From Pelomonas cellulosilytica (lineage in GTDB: Bacteria > Pseudomonadota > Gammaproteobacteria > Burkholderiales > Burkholderiaceae_C): a stretch of DNA of 64,000 nt. The DNA lies in contig NZ_JAJTWU010000006.1 in NCBI RefSeq assembly GCF_021353265.1, positions 124,001 through 188,000 of the forward strand. The letters are read 5' to 3'. Below the pieces are notes generated by a model. It was given only the letters and a program-made list of their open reading frames with translations. It made no database searches and was not told the origin of the DNA. Of the stretch, positions 48,230 to 59,202 are shown piece by piece (the first letter of the stretch is position 1; each line of letters starts with the position of its first letter). Made by a program: the position numbers and the translations under genes.

Positions 48230-49630
48230 ATGACGGTGATGACGGCAGTACGGCGGTGGATGCGATGGAGTGGCGCGGCAGCGCTGGCGGCGCTGGCGGG
48301 CTGCTCCAGCCACCGCCCCTGGATCAACCAGCCGCTACCGCCCGCCGCCGCGGTGTCACAGCAGGCGCGCGGCGCGGAACGGCACCGCCTGCCGCCCGCA
48401 GCGACGCAGCCGGTCACGATGGCGGTCACGTTGTCCGGCGGCGGGGCGCGGGCCGCGGCCTTTGGGCTGGGCGTGCTGCGCGAACTCAAGGCCACGACGC
48501 TGACGCTCGACGGTCAGACCTCGTCGTTGTTGGACCATGTCGCCCTGGTCAGCGGCGTGTCGGGCGGCAGCATCCTGGCGGCTCATTTCGCGGCCTTCGG
48601 CGATGCCACGCTGGACCGCTTCGAACCCGACTTCCTGATGGTGCCCTTCGAGAGCCGCCTCATCCGCGAGGCGCTGTGGCCGGAGCGCCTGTACAAGCTG
48701 ACCTCGCCCTGGTATGGGCGCACGCAGATCCTCGCGCAGCGCTTCGACGAATTGTTCGAGGGTCGCACCTTCGCCGACGTGCTCAAGCGCCCCGGTGCAC
48801 CCGAGCTGATGATCACGGCGACAGACCTGACCACCGGCGCGCCGTTCGACTTCACCGCCGAACAATTCCAGCTGATCTGCTCGGACCTCGGCGCCACGCC
48901 GCTGTCGTTCGCGGTGGCGGCGTCGTCGGCCGTGCCGCTGCTGCTGTCGCCCGTGACGGTGCGCAATCACGCCGACGCCTGCGAGCATGCATTGCCGGCG
49001 GCCACCCCGGCCGCGCAGGACTACCGCGCCCGCATGCTGCAAAACAGCGTCGAAAGCTACCGCAATGCCCGCGATCGGCCCTACATCCACCTCGTGGATG
49101 GCGGTGTGACGGACAACCTCGGCGTGCGGCTCATGCTGGACCGGCTGGTGGCCACGGGCTCGATGACCGCCAGCTTCGCCGATGCCAAGCCCGGCACCAT
49201 CCGCCGACTCATCCTCGTGACGGTGAACTCCGAGCGCGGGCTGTCCGAGCGGGTGGACAACAGCGACCGCATTCCCACGACGACGCAGGTGCTGGAGTCG
49301 CTGATCTTCGGTGCCGGCTCTCGGGAGACCCAAATCACGCTGGCGATGCTCACCGACGACCAGCGACGCTGGCGCGAGGAGATCCAGCGCATGCGCGGCC
49401 AGCCGGGCAGCCCATTCGCGGCGGACGCAGAGATCCACACCATCAACGTCAGCCTGCACGACGTGCCGGACGACAAAATCCGCCATTCGCTGCTGCGCGT
49501 GCCGACGGCGTTCACGATCGAGGCGCATGACGTTGTCGAGCTGCAGCGCGCTGGCGCCGCGGCGCTGCGGGCGTCTCCGGCCTTCGTGCAGCTCAAGCAG
49601 TCGCTTGAGCGGCTCGGCGCCGGCCACTGA
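48230..49630 (+). CDS. Patatin-like phospholipase lipoprotein
   Basis: 466 residues from ATG 48230; the frame upstream runs antisense through the riboswitch and is rejected. The N-terminus is a lipoprotein signal with lipobox LAGC (AALAALAGCSSHRPW). Patatin domain: oxyanion loop TLSGGGARAAAFGLGVLREL, nucleophile Ser111 in SGVSGGSIL, catalytic Asp290 in HLVDGGVTDNLGVRLMLD. Predicted to act on phospholipids or lysophospholipids in the outer-membrane/periplasm space. The next gene starts about 55 bp downstream in the same direction. Confidence 0.9.
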   Translation: MTVMTAVRRWMRWSGAAALAALAGCSSHRPWINQPLPPAAAVSQQARGAERHRLPPAATQPVTMAVTLSGGGARAAAFGLGVLRELKATTLTLDGQTSSLLDHVALVSGVSGGSILAAHFAAFGDATLDRFEPDFLMVPFESRLIREALWPERLYKLTSPWYGRTQILAQRFDELFEGRTFADVLKRPGAPELMITATDLTTGAPFDFTAEQFQLICSDLGATPLSFAVAASSAVPLLLSPVTVRNHADACEHALPAATPAAQDYRARMLQNSVESYRNARDRPYIHLVDGGVTDNLGVRLMLDRLVATGSMTASFADAKPGTIRRLILVTVNSERGLSERVDNSDRIPTTTQVLESLIFGAGSRETQITLAMLTDDQRRWREEIQRMRGQPGSPFAADAEIHTINVSLHDVPDDKIRHSLLRVPTAFTIEAHDVVELQRAGAAALRASPAFVQLKQSLERLGAGH

Positions 49631-49686
49631 GGCCGGGCGAGCGGGTTCGCGGTCATGTCAGGATGCACCCCGAGGAGCCGGATCCA

Positions 49687-50811
49687 TTGAGTCAGACCAC
49701 CCCGATGCAGGCCGCCCGGCCCGCCAAGATTCATGACCGCCTGAGACTGCAGGTCGGCGCCATACTGGCCTTCTGCCTGGCGCTGCTGACCCTGGCGGCG
49801 CTGCCGGTGCTGCTGGCCATCGCGGTGTGGCTGCCGCCGGCGCTGTTGGGCGCCGCGGCAGTGCTGGCGCTGCCGGCGGCGTGGTGGGCGCGGCGTCGCC
49901 CACGGCGCGGCGTCTGGCCCTGGGTGAGAGTCACCTTGCTCACCTACGGCCTGGCCAGCGTGGCCACGGCGGCGCCGATCTACTACCTCGCGGTGGTCAC
50001 CTGGCTGAAGCCGCCGATCCAGCCGCAGGTCGTGCTGAGCAACGGCGATCGCACGCTGACCTTCCAGGGCATGATGCATGTCGGCACCGACGCCTTCTTC
50101 CGCTCAATCGTCTTCGACGCCGGCAAGGCGCTGATGGAGGGCTCGGTCATCTATTACGAGGGCGTGCTGCCGGACGAGCGCGCGGACGCCTGGCTCAGCG
50201 AGTACCTCGGCACCGGCGAGGACCTGGCCCGCGCCTATGAGCAACTGGCCTCGACCTGCGGCCTGGTCTTCCAGGCCAGCTACTTCGAGCCGCTGGAGAT
50301 CGACAGGCGGCTGCATCCCGAGCGGCATGTGGCTGCGGACGTGTCCTCGCAGGCGTTGCGTCAGGAGTTCGACCGGCTGCTGGCGACGGACATGAGCTTC
50401 GTCGAGGCGATGCAGGATCGCGAGGCGACGCGCAGTGTGCCGTCCATCGGCAACCAGCGGCTTGCCGCCTTCGTGGCCTGGCAGCGGCGCGGCGACGAGC
50501 GGCAGCAGGCCGTCGCCGGCACGGTCTGCCGGGGCCTGCTGACGCTGCTGCTGCGCCCGCGCAGCGCCAAGGCCCGCCCGCGCGACCCGTTCGACGCGGT
50601 GACCATTGACTTCCGCAACCGCCAGCTCGTACAGCGCCTGCTGGCCGACCCGCACGACAAGATCTTCCTGACCTATGGTTCAGACCACCTGCCGGGCGTC
50701 TATGCGCTGCTGAAGCAGGCCGACCCGCGCTGGCGCGTCGAGTCCGTCAAGTGGATGCGCAGCGTTGCCCCACCGGAGCACCTGAACGGCAAGCTGGACC
50801 TGGAGCCCTGA
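49687..50811 (+). CDS. Membrane-anchored TraB/TIKI-like superfamily protein (putative)
   Basis: About 374 residues. I prefer TTG 49687 (GAGGAG at 9 nt); ATG 49663 lacks a ribosome site. Two or three N-terminal membrane helices (VGAILAFCLALLTLAALPVLLAIAVW, PPALLGAAAVLALPAAWW, VTLLTYGLASVATAAPIYYLAVVT). The large domain contains FQGMMHVGTDAFFRSI, SVIYYEGVLPDE and, near the end, KIFLTYGSDHLPGVYALLKQ: a GxxH, a Glu and a second His in the order seen in TraB/GumN/TIKI-type metal hydrolases. Assignment is by motif pattern only. Probably co-transcribed with the patatin lipoprotein. Confidence 0.6.
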   Translation: MSQTTPMQAARPAKIHDRLRLQVGAILAFCLALLTLAALPVLLAIAVWLPPALLGAAAVLALPAAWWARRRPRRGVWPWVRVTLLTYGLASVATAAPIYYLAVVTWLKPPIQPQVVLSNGDRTLTFQGMMHVGTDAFFRSIVFDAGKALMEGSVIYYEGVLPDERADAWLSEYLGTGEDLARAYEQLASTCGLVFQASYFEPLEIDRRLHPERHVAADVSSQALRQEFDRLLATDMSFVEAMQDREATRSVPSIGNQRLAAFVAWQRRGDERQQAVAGTVCRGLLTLLLRPRSAKARPRDPFDAVTIDFRNRQLVQRLLADPHDKIFLTYGSDHLPGVYALLKQADPRWRVESVKWMRSVAPPEHLNGKLDLEP

Positions 50812-50819
50812 GCCGCCGG

Positions 50820-50855
50820 CCATCAAAAAGGGCCGGCTGCTCGCGCGGCCGGCCC
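50820..50855 (-). terminator. Intrinsic terminator of the RND operon
   Basis: On the minus strand GGGCCGGC (50855-50848) and GCCGGCCC (50837-50830) form a perfect 8-bp stem, followed directly by TTTTTGATGG. It lies 26 bp after the RND pump stop at 50882. On the plus strand it is a plain hairpin after the TraB-like gene and may also help end that transcript. Confidence 0.8.
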
Positions 50856-50881
50856 GAAAGCGCTGAAGCGCTCGAGGGAAA

Positions 50882-53800
50882 TCAGTCCTTGTCCGCCGGC
50901 ATCGCGCCGGGCATGCCATGCAGCGGCAGCGCCGTGCCAGCACCCTGCGCTGCGGCAGGCCTGGCCGCCGGCTTCTTGTCGCGCACCAGATAGCTGTAGA
51001 GCACCGGCACGACGACCAGCGTCAGCAGCGTCGACGTGATGACGCCACCGATGATGGCGCGGCCCATTGGCGCCTGGATCTCGCCGCCGTCGTTCAGCGC
51101 GATGGCCATCGGCAGCATGCCGAACACCATGGCGGCCGTGGTCATGATGATGGGCCGCATGCGGATGAGGCCGGCCTCACGCAGCGCATCGGCCACCGTC
51201 GCACCGGCCTTGCGGGCGTGGTTGGCGAAATCCACCAGGAGAATCGCATTCTTCGTCACCAGGCCCATCAGCATGACGAGGCCGATCATCGAGAACACGT
51301 TCAACGTCGAGCGCCACAGCAGCAGCGCCAGCATGACGCCGATCAGCGCCAGCGGCAGGCTGGCCATGATGGCGATGGGCTGCAGGAAGCTGCCGAACTG
51401 GCTGGCCAGCACGATGTAGATGAAGATGACCGCCAGGCCCATGGCCGCCAGCAGGCCGTTGAAGGCCTCGGCCTGCTGCTTGCCGGCGCCGTCCACCTTG
51501 AAGCTGGTGCCGGGTGGCAGCTGTGTCGCCTTGATGAGCTTTTGCACCTCGGCATTCACATCGCCGCTGGGGCGCCCCTGCACACCGGCAAACACGGCTT
51601 CGCGGCGCTGCAGGTTCTCGCGGCGGATGACCTCCGGGTTGAACACCGGCTCGATGGTGGCGACCTGATCCAGCGTGATCGGTGCGCCATCCTTGGAGAA
51701 GGCCACGGGCAGCTTGCTCATCTGCTCGATGCGCTCACGCTGGTCGCGCGGCAGGCGCAGCAGCACCTCGACCTGGTTGCCGTCCGGCGTCGTCCAGTAA
51801 GTGGCGATCTCGCCGTTGACGTAGGCGCGCAGGGACGACGCGATCTGCGGCGCGGTCAGGCCCAGCTCGCGGATGGCCGAATCCTTCAGCCGCACGGCAA
51901 ACGCCGGCAGGCCGGGCTTGACGGTCGTGTCGACGTCGACCGCGCCGGGAATCTTCTTGATCTTCTCGACGAGGTCCTTGGCGGTTTGCGTCAGCACTTC
52001 GGGATCGGTGCCGAGGATGGTGATCCAGATCGGCCGGTCGAAGCCGACGCTGACCTCGATGCCGGGGATCTTGGCGATGTCGGCCCGAATGGCGTCCTCG
52101 ATCTCCTTCTGCGTGCGCTTGCGCTCGCTGCGGTCCACTAGCGATATGTTCAGCGACGCCTGGTTGCGGCCCGTGGCCAGACCCTCACCGGAGCTGCCCA
52201 CGACCGTGGAGACGGTCTTGATCTCCGGATAGCCCTTCAGGATCTGCTCGACCTGGGCCACCTTTGCGCTGCCGCGCTCAATGCTGCTGGCCACCGGCAT
52301 ACGCAGGTTGACCTGTGTGAAGCTGTTGTCCGTCTGCGGCATGAACTCGCTGCCCACCATGGGCGCCAGCATCAGCGCCACGACGAAGCTGGCGAAGGCG
52401 CCCCACATGACGAGGCCGCGTGGCGTCAGCGTCGCAAAGCGCAGCCGGCGCGGGGACGTCGTGTCACGGCGCCCATGCGCGTCGAACGGGCGACCATAGG
52501 CCGGGATGGGCGGCACGAAGACGCGGTAGCGACGGCCCGAGAAGGCCCAGCCGATGAGGCGGGCGTAGCCGTTGTGCAAGCGGTCCATCGCCCAGTCGGT
52601 GCCGCGGATCAAATGGCCGACGACCGGCCAGTAGCGGATGCGCGCATTCGGCGGGTCATGCCAGACGGAGGACAGCATCGGGTCCAGCGTGAAGCTAACG
52701 AACAGGCTCACCAGCACCGCCACGGCGACCGTGATGCCGAACGGATAGAAGAACTTGCCGATGATGCCGCCCATGAAGGCCACCGGCACGAACACGGCGC
52801 AGATAGCGAAGGTCGTCGCCATGACGGCCAGGCCGATCTCATTGGTGCCGTCGGCCGCGGCCTGGTGGTGGTTCTTGCCCATGCCGACGTGACGCACGAT
52901 GTTCTCGCGCACGACGATGGCGTCGTCGATGAGCAGGCCGATGCACAGGCTCAGCGCCATCATCGTCATGAAGTTCAGCGTGAAGCCGAAGGCATGCACA
53001 GCGATGAAGCTGGAGATGACGGCGATGGGCAGCGTCAGGCCCGTGATGATCGTGGAGCGCCAGCTGTGCAGGAACAGGAAGACGATGGCCACCGTCAGCA
53101 GCGCGCCTTCGATCAACGTGTGGCGAAGGCCGTCCAGCGAGCCCTTGACGAAGTCGCTGTTGGCATAGATCAGGCGCAGCTCCACGTCCTTGGGCAGCAC
53201 CTGGCGCAGCTCCTCCATGGCCTCCTTGACGGCGTCGCCGGTGGCGACGATGTTGGCGTCCTGCTGCTTGAAGATGTTGAAGCTGACGGCGGGCTGGCCG
53301 TTGATGCGGGCGATGCTTTCCACCTCGCGTTCGCGCTCGACCAGCGTGCCCAGGTCGTTCAGCGTCAGCGCCAGGTTGCCGCGACGCGCGACGACCATCT
53401 GCCCGAAGGCCTTGGGGTCCTTCACGCGGCCTTCCACGCGCAGGATGGCGTCGGCCGTCTGGTCGGACAACAGGCCGACCGGCTGGTCGCTGTTGGCGTC
53501 GTTCAGCGCCTTCGCGATCTCGGCCGGCGTCACGCCGTAGGCGCGCAGCCGCATCGGGTCGAGGTCGATGCGCACCTCGCGGGTCGTCATGCCGCCCACG
53601 TCCACCTTGGCCACGCCCTCCACACGCGCCAGGCGTTTGGAGACAATGAGGTCGGCCATCATCGACAGCTCGCGCGGGCCGCGCGTGCCGCTCAGCAGCG
53701 CCATGACGACGACCGGCTGCGCGTTGTCGTTCTGGAAGCGCGACACCGACGGCGGCTTCACGTCCTTGGGGAAGGCGGCCTGCGCCGCGGCGACGCGGTC

Positions 53801-54127
53801 GCGCAGGTCCTGCATCGCGCGGCTCATGTCGGTGTTCAGGCCGAACTCGACGCTGGCCTGCACGCGGCCCTCGAAGCTGCGTGACTGGATGCGCTCGATG
53901 CCCGCGATGCTGTTGAGCGCCTCTTCCAGCGGCTTGGCCACTTCACGCTCGACGGCCTCGGGCGAGGCACCGGGGTAGCGGATGTCGATGCCGGCGCCGG
54001 GGAAGGCGATATCGGGCATTTGCTCGACGCCCAGGCGCGCATAGGAGAACAGGCCCAGCACGCACAGGGCCACCATGACCATCGTCGCGAAGACGGGGTT
54101 CTGGATGGAAACGCGGGTCATCCACAT
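50882..54127 (-). CDS. RND (AcrB-family) efflux pump inner-membrane subunit
   Basis: 1,081 residues. Proton-driven exporter forming a trimer with a periplasmic adaptor and an outer-membrane channel. Typical opening [37 protein letters not shown]4 carries the proton-relay Asp pair in [17 protein letters not shown]. Porter-domain repeats include [13 protein letters not shown], and the late segment [19 protein letters not shown] is present. Slightly longer than AcrB, with an inserted linker after TM6 (about 525-575, [20 protein letters not shown]). It follows the adaptor gene by 10 bp. No regulator or TolC-type gene is adjacent, so substrate is unknown. Confidence 0.94.
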   Translation of the reverse strand: MWMTRVSIQNPVFATMVMVALCVLGLFSYARLGVEQMPDIAFPGAGIDIRYPGASPEAVEREVAKPLEEALNSIAGIERIQSRSFEGRVQASVEFGLNTDMSRAMQDLRDRVAAAQAAFPKDVKPPSVSRFQNDNAQPVVVMALLSGTRGPRELSMMADLIVSKRLARVEGVAKVDVGGMTTREVRIDLDPMRLRAYGVTPAEIAKALNDANSDQPVGLLSDQTADAILRVEGRVKDPKAFGQMVVARRGNLALTLNDLGTLVEREREVESIARINGQPAVSFNIFKQQDANIVATGDAVKEAMEELRQVLPKDVELRLIYANSDFVKGSLDGLRHTLIEGALLTVAIVFLFLHSWRSTIITGLTLPIAVISSFIAVHAFGFTLNFMTMMALSLCIGLLIDDAIVVRENIVRHVGMGKNHHQAAADGTNEIGLAVMATTFAICAVFVPVAFMGGIIGKFFYPFGITVAVAVLVSLFVSFTLDPMLSSVWHDPPNARIRYWPVVGHLIRGTDWAMDRLHNGYARLIGWAFSGRRYRVFVPPIPAYGRPFDAHGRRDTTSPRRLRFATLTPRGLVMWGAFASFVVALMLAPMVGSEFMPQTDNSFTQVNLRMPVASSIERGSAKVAQVEQILKGYPEIKTVSTVVGSSGEGLATGRNQASLNISLVDRSERKRTQKEIEDAIRADIAKIPGIEVSVGFDRPIWITILGTDPEVLTQTAKDLVEKIKKIPGAVDVDTTVKPGLPAFAVRLKDSAIRELGLTAPQIASSLRAYVNGEIATYWTTPDGNQVEVLLRLPRDQRERIEQMSKLPVAFSKDGAPITLDQVATIEPVFNPEVIRRENLQRREAVFAGVQGRPSGDVNAEVQKLIKATQLPPGTSFKVDGAGKQQAEAFNGLLAAMGLAVIFIYIVLASQFGSFLQPIAIMASLPLALIGVMLALLLWRSTLNVFSMIGLVMLMGLVTKNAILLVDFANHARKAGATVADALREAGLIRMRPIIMTTAAMVFGMLPMAIALNDGGEIQAPMGRAIIGGVITSTLLTLVVVPVLYSYLVRDKKPAARPAAAQGAGTALPLHGMPGAMPADKD

Positions 54128-54137
54128 GGCGTGCCCC

Positions 54138-55301
54138 TCACTGCTGGACCGGCGCCGATGCGGCGCTGGCCACCCTGGCGGACTTGGCCGCCACCACCTG
54201 CGCCGGATCGCCCTCGCGCAGGTTGTCGAAGCGCGCGGCCAGCACCTGCGCCTCGGGTTTGAGCCCGCTGAGCACCTCTACGCGACCCTGGCTGGCGTCG
54301 CTGCGGCCGGTCGTCACGATGCGGCGCGCGAGGGCGCCGTTCTCGATCATCCAGACCTGCTCCTGGCCGGAGTTCCGGCTGATGGCGGCGATCGGCACGG
54401 TCAGGCGCTGCGTCTCATCCGGCAGCACAACCTTGGCGACGGCGTACTGGCCGGCACGGTAGAGCTCTTTGGGGTTGTCCAGCACCAGCGTGACGCCGAT
54501 GGAGCGCGTCCCGGGCTCGGCGGCGGGCGCGATGCGCGAGATGTGCGCCTCGACGGGCTCATCCACGCCCTCCACCTTCACCTGCACCGGCATGCCGGGA
54601 TGCAGGCGACTCACCTCATGCGTTCCCACCAGCCCGGCCAGCTCCAGCTTTGCGAGGTCGACGATGTTCAGGATCTGCTGCTCGGCGGCCAGCTTTTCGC
54701 CGGGTACCGCATATCGCTTGGCGACGATGCCATTGATGGGTGACACCAGCGCCGCCTGGCGCATCGTCACCTGCGTGGTGTCGAGCTGCGCCTGAGCGGC
54801 CCGCCAGTTGGCGCGTGCGGCTTCAAGGGCAGCGCGGGAGGTGTCCAGCGCCGTCTGCGCAATGAAGTTGTTGGCCGCCAGGCCTTCATTGGCCTTGTAG
54901 GTGCGTTCGGCCTGCTCCATCTGGGCGCGCAAGGCCTCCGCGCTGGCATGGCGCTCGGCGATGCGGTAGCGCAGCTCTTCGAGGTCCACCTGGCCCAGCG
55001 CCTGGCCGGCTTTCACACGGCTGCCTTCGCCGACGGCCAGCGTCAGCAGCGTGCCGTTGGACTTGGCACGGACGACCACTGTGCCTGGCGCCACCAGCGG
55101 GCCGCTGAACTCGATGGTGGCCGGCATGGCCGTGACAACGGGCTTGACGACCTCGCTGGCGACGAACTCCAGCGCCGGTTTGGCCTTCTCCTCACCGGGC
55201 TTCTTGGGGCCGTCACCCTTGCTGGCCATGACGGCCACGCCGGCGCCACCCACCAGCAGCACGACGGCCGCGATGCCACCCAACTTGACGGACTTGCGCA
55301 T
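54138..55301 (-). CDS. RND efflux periplasmic adaptor (membrane fusion protein)
   Basis: 387 residues from ATG 55301. N-terminal membrane segment GGIAAVVLLVGGAGVAVMAS, then the lipoyl half-motifs (GTVVVRAKSNGTLLTLAVGEGSRVKAGQALGQVD and SPINGIVAKRYAVPGEKL) flanking a helical hairpin (IAERHASAEALRAQMEQAERTYKANEGLAANNFIAQTALDT), and the beta-barrel MPVQVKVEGVDEPVEAHISRI. Connects the RND pump to an outer-membrane channel. First gene of the two-gene operon. Confidence 0.93.
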   Translation of the reverse strand: MRKSVKLGGIAAVVLLVGGAGVAVMASKGDGPKKPGEEKAKPALEFVASEVVKPVVTAMPATIEFSGPLVAPGTVVVRAKSNGTLLTLAVGEGSRVKAGQALGQVDLEELRYRIAERHASAEALRAQMEQAERTYKANEGLAANNFIAQTALDTSRAALEAARANWRAAQAQLDTTQVTMRQAALVSPINGIVAKRYAVPGEKLAAEQQILNIVDLAKLELAGLVGTHEVSRLHPGMPVQVKVEGVDEPVEAHISRIAPAAEPGTRSIGVTLVLDNPKELYRAGQYAVAKVVLPDETQRLTVPIAAISRNSGQEQVWMIENGALARRIVTTGRSDASQGRVEVLSGLKPEAQVLAARFDNLREGDPAQVVAAKSARVASAASAPVQQ

Positions 55302-55472
55302 GACTCCCCCAGGACTCGTTCTGAAACTGACCGGCGCAGTCTAGAAATGCAAGGGGGCAGGATGCATCCTCAGAGTGACGAAACGCGGATTGCGGGGGCT
55401 GAGATGCACAGGCCCGAGATCAGGCCGGCGGGCCTCCACTGCGCGACGGGTTGACGGCGCGTGCCGCAGTCG

Positions 55473-56195
55473 TCAGCGACGCCGGCGCCGGAAGTACCGC
55501 GCGATGCCGCTGCGGAGGATGCTGATCCAGTTACCGAGGTCCAGTGGTGCGAGACAGGCCAGCAGATCGCCCTGGGCGTAGCCCGGGTTCCGCGCCAAGA
55601 AGAAGCGGATGTGCGGGTCCTGCAGCTCCCGCGGCGTGAAGGGCGTCTGCAGGCTGTTTAGCAGCTTGGTGCCGCCGGTGCGGAAGACGCCGTCGACCGC
55701 ATCCCACAGTTGCGGCAGGACCACCCGCGCGAACCGGTCGCGCAGCCGCTCCATGGCCGCTGGCGTGGAGAGCTCGGGCCGGGGCCAATAGCTGCACAGG
55801 CCGCGTGCCAACACGAGGTAGGCCTGGTGCGTCGATGCGCCGAGGAACCAGTAGATCCGCTTGAACGGATGGCGCAGTCGCGCGCGCAGAAAGCAGATCA
55901 GGCCGACCCGTTGAAGCACGTTGCGGCCACGGATGTCTTCGCGCAGCAGCACGTCGCCCGTGTAGATCATGACGACATCCCGGCCTTCGAATGACACGAC
56001 CCGCGTATCGATGCTCGCCGTGCCCACGAGCGTCTGCCGGCCCTTGTCGGTGTACACGAGAGCGACATGCGACTTGGCACGCAGCATCTCTTCGAAGAAG
56101 CCGCGAGAAGTCCTGGCGTAGGCGGCCGTGAAGGCCCAGATCTGATCCCAGCGCTGGGCCGAGAGCTGATGGACCGGCTGAATCGTCAAATGCAA
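55473..56195 (-). CDS. Conserved protein of unknown function, GNAT-like features
   Basis: 240 residues; the start is TTG 56195 (MHLTIQPVHQLSAQRWDQIW) with GGGAAG upstream, as no ATG lies near. The middle (VALVYTDKGRQTLVGTASID, VVMIYTGDVLLREDIRGRNVLQRVGL) has the strand-turn-helix pattern of GNAT acetyltransferases, with DIRGRNVL in place of the acetyl-CoA loop. The evidence is weak. A basic C-terminus ends ARYFRRRRR. No membrane segment. It lies 60 bp downstream of aroC on the same strand and may share its transcript. Confidence 0.6.
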   Translation of the reverse strand: MHLTIQPVHQLSAQRWDQIWAFTAAYARTSRGFFEEMLRAKSHVALVYTDKGRQTLVGTASIDTRVVSFEGRDVVMIYTGDVLLREDIRGRNVLQRVGLICFLRARLRHPFKRIYWFLGASTHQAYLVLARGLCSYWPRPELSTPAAMERLRDRFARVVLPQLWDAVDGVFRTGGTKLLNSLQTPFTPRELQDPHIRFFLARNPGYAQGDLLACLAPLDLGNWISILRSGIARYFRRRRR

Positions 56196-56255
56196 GGCGG
56201 TGGCTTCCCAGGGACCGGCGCGACCTGCGCGCCCGGCTTGCGCAGCAGGCAGGTG

Positions 56256-57353
56256 TTACCGATGCCCGGGGATGGGCGCGACGGGCAGCGCCACATCGCC
56301 GCATTGCGCGCGGTGGCGCAGCGCATGGTCCATCAGCACCAGCGCCAGCATGGCCTCGGCAATGGGTGTGGCGCGGATGCCGACGCAGGGGTCGTGGCGG
56401 CCGAAGGTTTCCACGCTGGTCGGGTTGCCCGCGCGGTCGACGCTGGCCTTGGGGCTGCGGATCGAACTGGTGGGCTTGATGGCGATCTCGGCCACGATGT
56501 CCTGGCCGGTGGAGATGCCGCCCAGTACGCCGCCGGCGTTGTTGCTGGCAAAGCCCGTCGGCGTCAGTTCGTCGCCGTGCTCGCTGCCCTTCTGCGCCAC
56601 GGCATCGAAGCCGGCACCGATCTCCACGCCCTTGACGGCGTTGATGCCCATCAGCGCATAGGCGATGTCGGCATCCAGCTTGTCGAACAGCGGCTCGCCA
56701 AGGCCCACCGGCACGTTCGTGGCTTCGACGCGGATGCGCGCGCCGACGGAGTCGCCTGACTTGCGCAAGGCGTCCATGTAGGCTTCGAGCGCGTCGATAC
56801 TGCTGGCATTGGCCGCGAAGAAGGGGTTGGCGCCGACGTGTTGCCAACCCTCGAACGGGATTTCGACCTCGCCCAGCTGCGTCATGCAGCCGCGGAACTC
56901 GGTGCCGAACTTCTCGCGCAGCCACTTGCGGGCCACAGCACCGGCACCGACCATCGGCGCCGTCAGCCGCGCCGAGGAACGGCCGCCGCCGCGCGGATCA
57001 CGCACGCCATACTTGCGCCAGTAGGTGTAGTCGGCGTGGCCCGGGCGGAAGGTGTCGAGGATGTTGCCGTAGTCCTTGCTGCGCTGATCCGTGTTCTCGA
57101 TCAGCAGGCAGATCGGCGTGCCGGTCGTGACGCCCTCGTAGACGCCGGACAGGATGCGGACCGCGTCGGGCTCGTTGCGCTGCGTGACGTGGCGGCTGGT
57201 GCCCGGGCGGCGGCGGTCCAGCTCGGGCTGGATGTCGGCCTCGCTGAGGGTGAGGCCCGGGGGGCAGCCGTCGATGACGCAGCCGATGGCCGGGCCATGG
57301 CTTTCGCCGAAGTTAGTGACGCGGAAGAGTTCGCCGAAGGTGCTGCCGGACAT
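56256..57353 (-). CDS. aroC: Chorismate synthase
   Basis: Last shikimate-pathway enzyme: EPSP to chorismate with reduced FMN. 365 residues. Begins [34 protein letters not shown], with the invariant GESHG; further marks are [72 protein letters not shown] and a [25 protein letters not shown] end. Complete. Confidence 0.97.
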   Translation of the reverse strand: MSGSTFGELFRVTNFGESHGPAIGCVIDGCPPGLTLSEADIQPELDRRRPGTSRHVTQRNEPDAVRILSGVYEGVTTGTPICLLIENTDQRSKDYGNILDTFRPGHADYTYWRKYGVRDPRGGGRSSARLTAPMVGAGAVARKWLREKFGTEFRGCMTQLGEVEIPFEGWQHVGANPFFAANASSIDALEAYMDALRKSGDSVGARIRVEATNVPVGLGEPLFDKLDADIAYALMGINAVKGVEIGAGFDAVAQKGSEHGDELTPTGFASNNAGGVLGGISTGQDIVAEIAIKPTSSIRSPKASVDRAGNPTSVETFGRHDPCVGIRATPIAEAMLALVLMDHALRHRAQCGDVALPVAPIPGHR

Positions 57354-57454
57354 GGGAGTAACCCAGGAAGAACCGCCGTTGCCCCCAGGGCGCGCGGCGA
57401 TACATGGAACCAGGGCCGCAACCAGCAGGCAGCCGGCGCGGGCAGCACGGCAGT

Positions 57455-59032
57455 TTAGCGGGTGGCCTCGAGACGAAACACGGACACCGCATCCACCAGT
57501 CGCGAAGCCTGGCGCTGCAGGCTGGTTGCGGCGGCCGCCGTCTGCTCCACCAGCGCAGCGTTCTGCTGGGTGGCTTGGTCCATGTCCTGGACAGCCGCGC
57601 CCACCTGGTCGATGCCCAGGCGTTGCTGCTGGGCGGCGACGCTGATCTCCGACATCGCCGTCTCGACACGCTGGATAGCCCCGCGCAGATCGACCATGAC
57701 GGTGCCAGCCTCCTGCACAAGACCGACGCCTTCACCCACCTGCGACACGCTGGCATTGATGAGCTGGCTGATCTGCTTGGCCGCTTCGGCGCTGCGCTGC
57801 GCCAGGCTTCGCACTTCGGCGGCCACCACGGCGAAGCCGCGGCCCTGCTCACCGGCGCGCGCCGCTTCCACCGCTGCATTGAGCGCCAGCAGGTTGGTTT
57901 GGAACGCCAGGCCGTTGATCATGCCGGTGATCTCGGCGATGCGGCTGGAGCCTTCGCGGATCTCGCCCATCTTGTCCACGGCACGCCGGACGGTCTCGCC
58001 GCCCTGCTGCGCGATGCGGCCCGCATCCAGCGCCAGGCGCTCAGCCTCGTGCGCGGAGTCGGCGCTCTGGTGCACGGTGGAGCCTAGCTCTTCCATGGCG
58101 GAAGCGGTCTCCTCCAGCGCGCTGGCCTGGCGCTCGGTGCGCTGGCTCAGGTCCAGATTGCCCTGGGCGATCTCGCTCGACGCGCACGCCACCTGGTCAG
58201 CGCCGTCGCGCACACCGGCGATGACCCGGCTCAGCTGCTCGCGCATCAACGCCAGATGGGCCACGAGGCTGCTGTCATCACCGGAGCGGCGCTCGACGTG
58301 CGCCATCAGGTCGCCGGCCGCAATGCGCGCGACGAACTGCTGCGCCTCCGCAGGCTCGGCACCCAGCGCGCGCGTGATGCGCCGCGTCACCCACCAGGCG
58401 GCCAGCCCGGCAAGCGCGAGGCTGATGACGACCATGCCGGTCAGCCAGCGGGCCTGGCCTGTGACGAGCGCCGCGCCTGCCTCGGCGCGATCCCGGGCGG
58501 AGGCTTCGCGCATCTCGCCCAGCTGCACCATGAGCTTGCGCACCTTGACGTGCAGCGGGTCTGTCGCCTTGTTGAGTTCGTCGAAGGCGGCCGCGTTGTC
58601 ACCGGCGGATGCCGCCTTCTGCAACCGGGTCACCGACTCGGTGTATTGCTGCCAGAGGGTGTCGAATTCGGCGAGCAATTGCTCGTGCGCGGGCCCGACG
58701 GGGTGGGCGCGCTCGAAGCTCACGGCCTTCAGCACCTCGTCGGCGCTCTTGCGGTTGAGCTCCAGCGTCTCCGCACGCGACGCTTCGTCGGCTTTCAGGA
58801 TGAACGGGTAGGAGCGGCGGAAATGCGTCGCGGCCTGCCAGGACGCGGTGCGCAACAGCGCCAGGGGCACCACTTCCTCCTTGTACATGTTCGTCTGCAT
58901 GGTGCTCAGCTCACGCAACCTCGTGAGGCTGAACACGCCGATGCCGGCCATGAGTACCGCGGCAATGCCGAACGCCAGCATCAGTTGATGGGCGATCTTC
59001 CAAGGCCTCGCCGGCCCTGAGATGTTTGTCAT
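57455..59032 (-). CDS. Methyl-accepting chemotaxis protein
   Basis: 525 residues from ATG 59032 (AAGGAG upstream). First membrane helix [20 protein letters not shown], a periplasmic four-helix-bundle sensor (about 35-190), second helix [20 protein letters not shown], then HAMP and the signalling domain with the hairpin tip [55 protein letters not shown]. It ends FRLEATR, without the NWETF-type CheR/CheB tether. Class and tip wording match Tsr/Tar-type receptors of Burkholderiales. Ligand unknown; it is divergent from the porin gene. Confidence 0.93.
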   Translation of the reverse strand: MTNISGPARPWKIAHQLMLAFGIAAVLMAGIGVFSLTRLRELSTMQTNMYKEEVVPLALLRTASWQAATHFRRSYPFILKADEASRAETLELNRKSADEVLKAVSFERAHPVGPAHEQLLAEFDTLWQQYTESVTRLQKAASAGDNAAAFDELNKATDPLHVKVRKLMVQLGEMREASARDRAEAGAALVTGQARWLTGMVVISLALAGLAAWWVTRRITRALGAEPAEAQQFVARIAAGDLMAHVERRSGDDSSLVAHLALMREQLSRVIAGVRDGADQVACASSEIAQGNLDLSQRTERQASALEETASAMEELGSTVHQSADSAHEAERLALDAGRIAQQGGETVRRAVDKMGEIREGSSRIAEITGMINGLAFQTNLLALNAAVEAARAGEQGRGFAVVAAEVRSLAQRSAEAAKQISQLINASVSQVGEGVGLVQEAGTVMVDLRGAIQRVETAMSEISVAAQQQRLGIDQVGAAVQDMDQATQQNAALVEQTAAAATSLQRQASRLVDAVSVFRLEATR

Positions 59033-59170
59033 TGGTCGCTCCTTAGCGCCTTCATGCGGCCTGCAAGAAGAAGCATCGATCCGCCCGTCCCAACCCGGCC
59101 GGCCATCGGCCAGCCGGTTGAGCATCACGTCACGAACGACGCCATCCCAGCCGCGGGCATGTTGCCCCGT

Positions 59171-59202
59171 TGAAATATCAGCGCTATTATATTGATATTT
59201 CA
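59171..59202. promoter_or_regulatory. AT-rich inverted repeat in the chemoreceptor/porin divergent region
   Basis: TGAAATATCA (59171-59180) and TGATATTTCA (59193-59202) are perfect 10-bp arms around a 12-nt AT-rich spacer. Each arm also has a TGA-N4-TCA outline. It stands out in GC-rich surroundings and is a good operator candidate between the chemoreceptor and the porin. The rest of this 506-bp gap (59033-59170 and 59203-59538) shows no gene; a GAGG lies just before the porin start. Confidence 0.55.
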
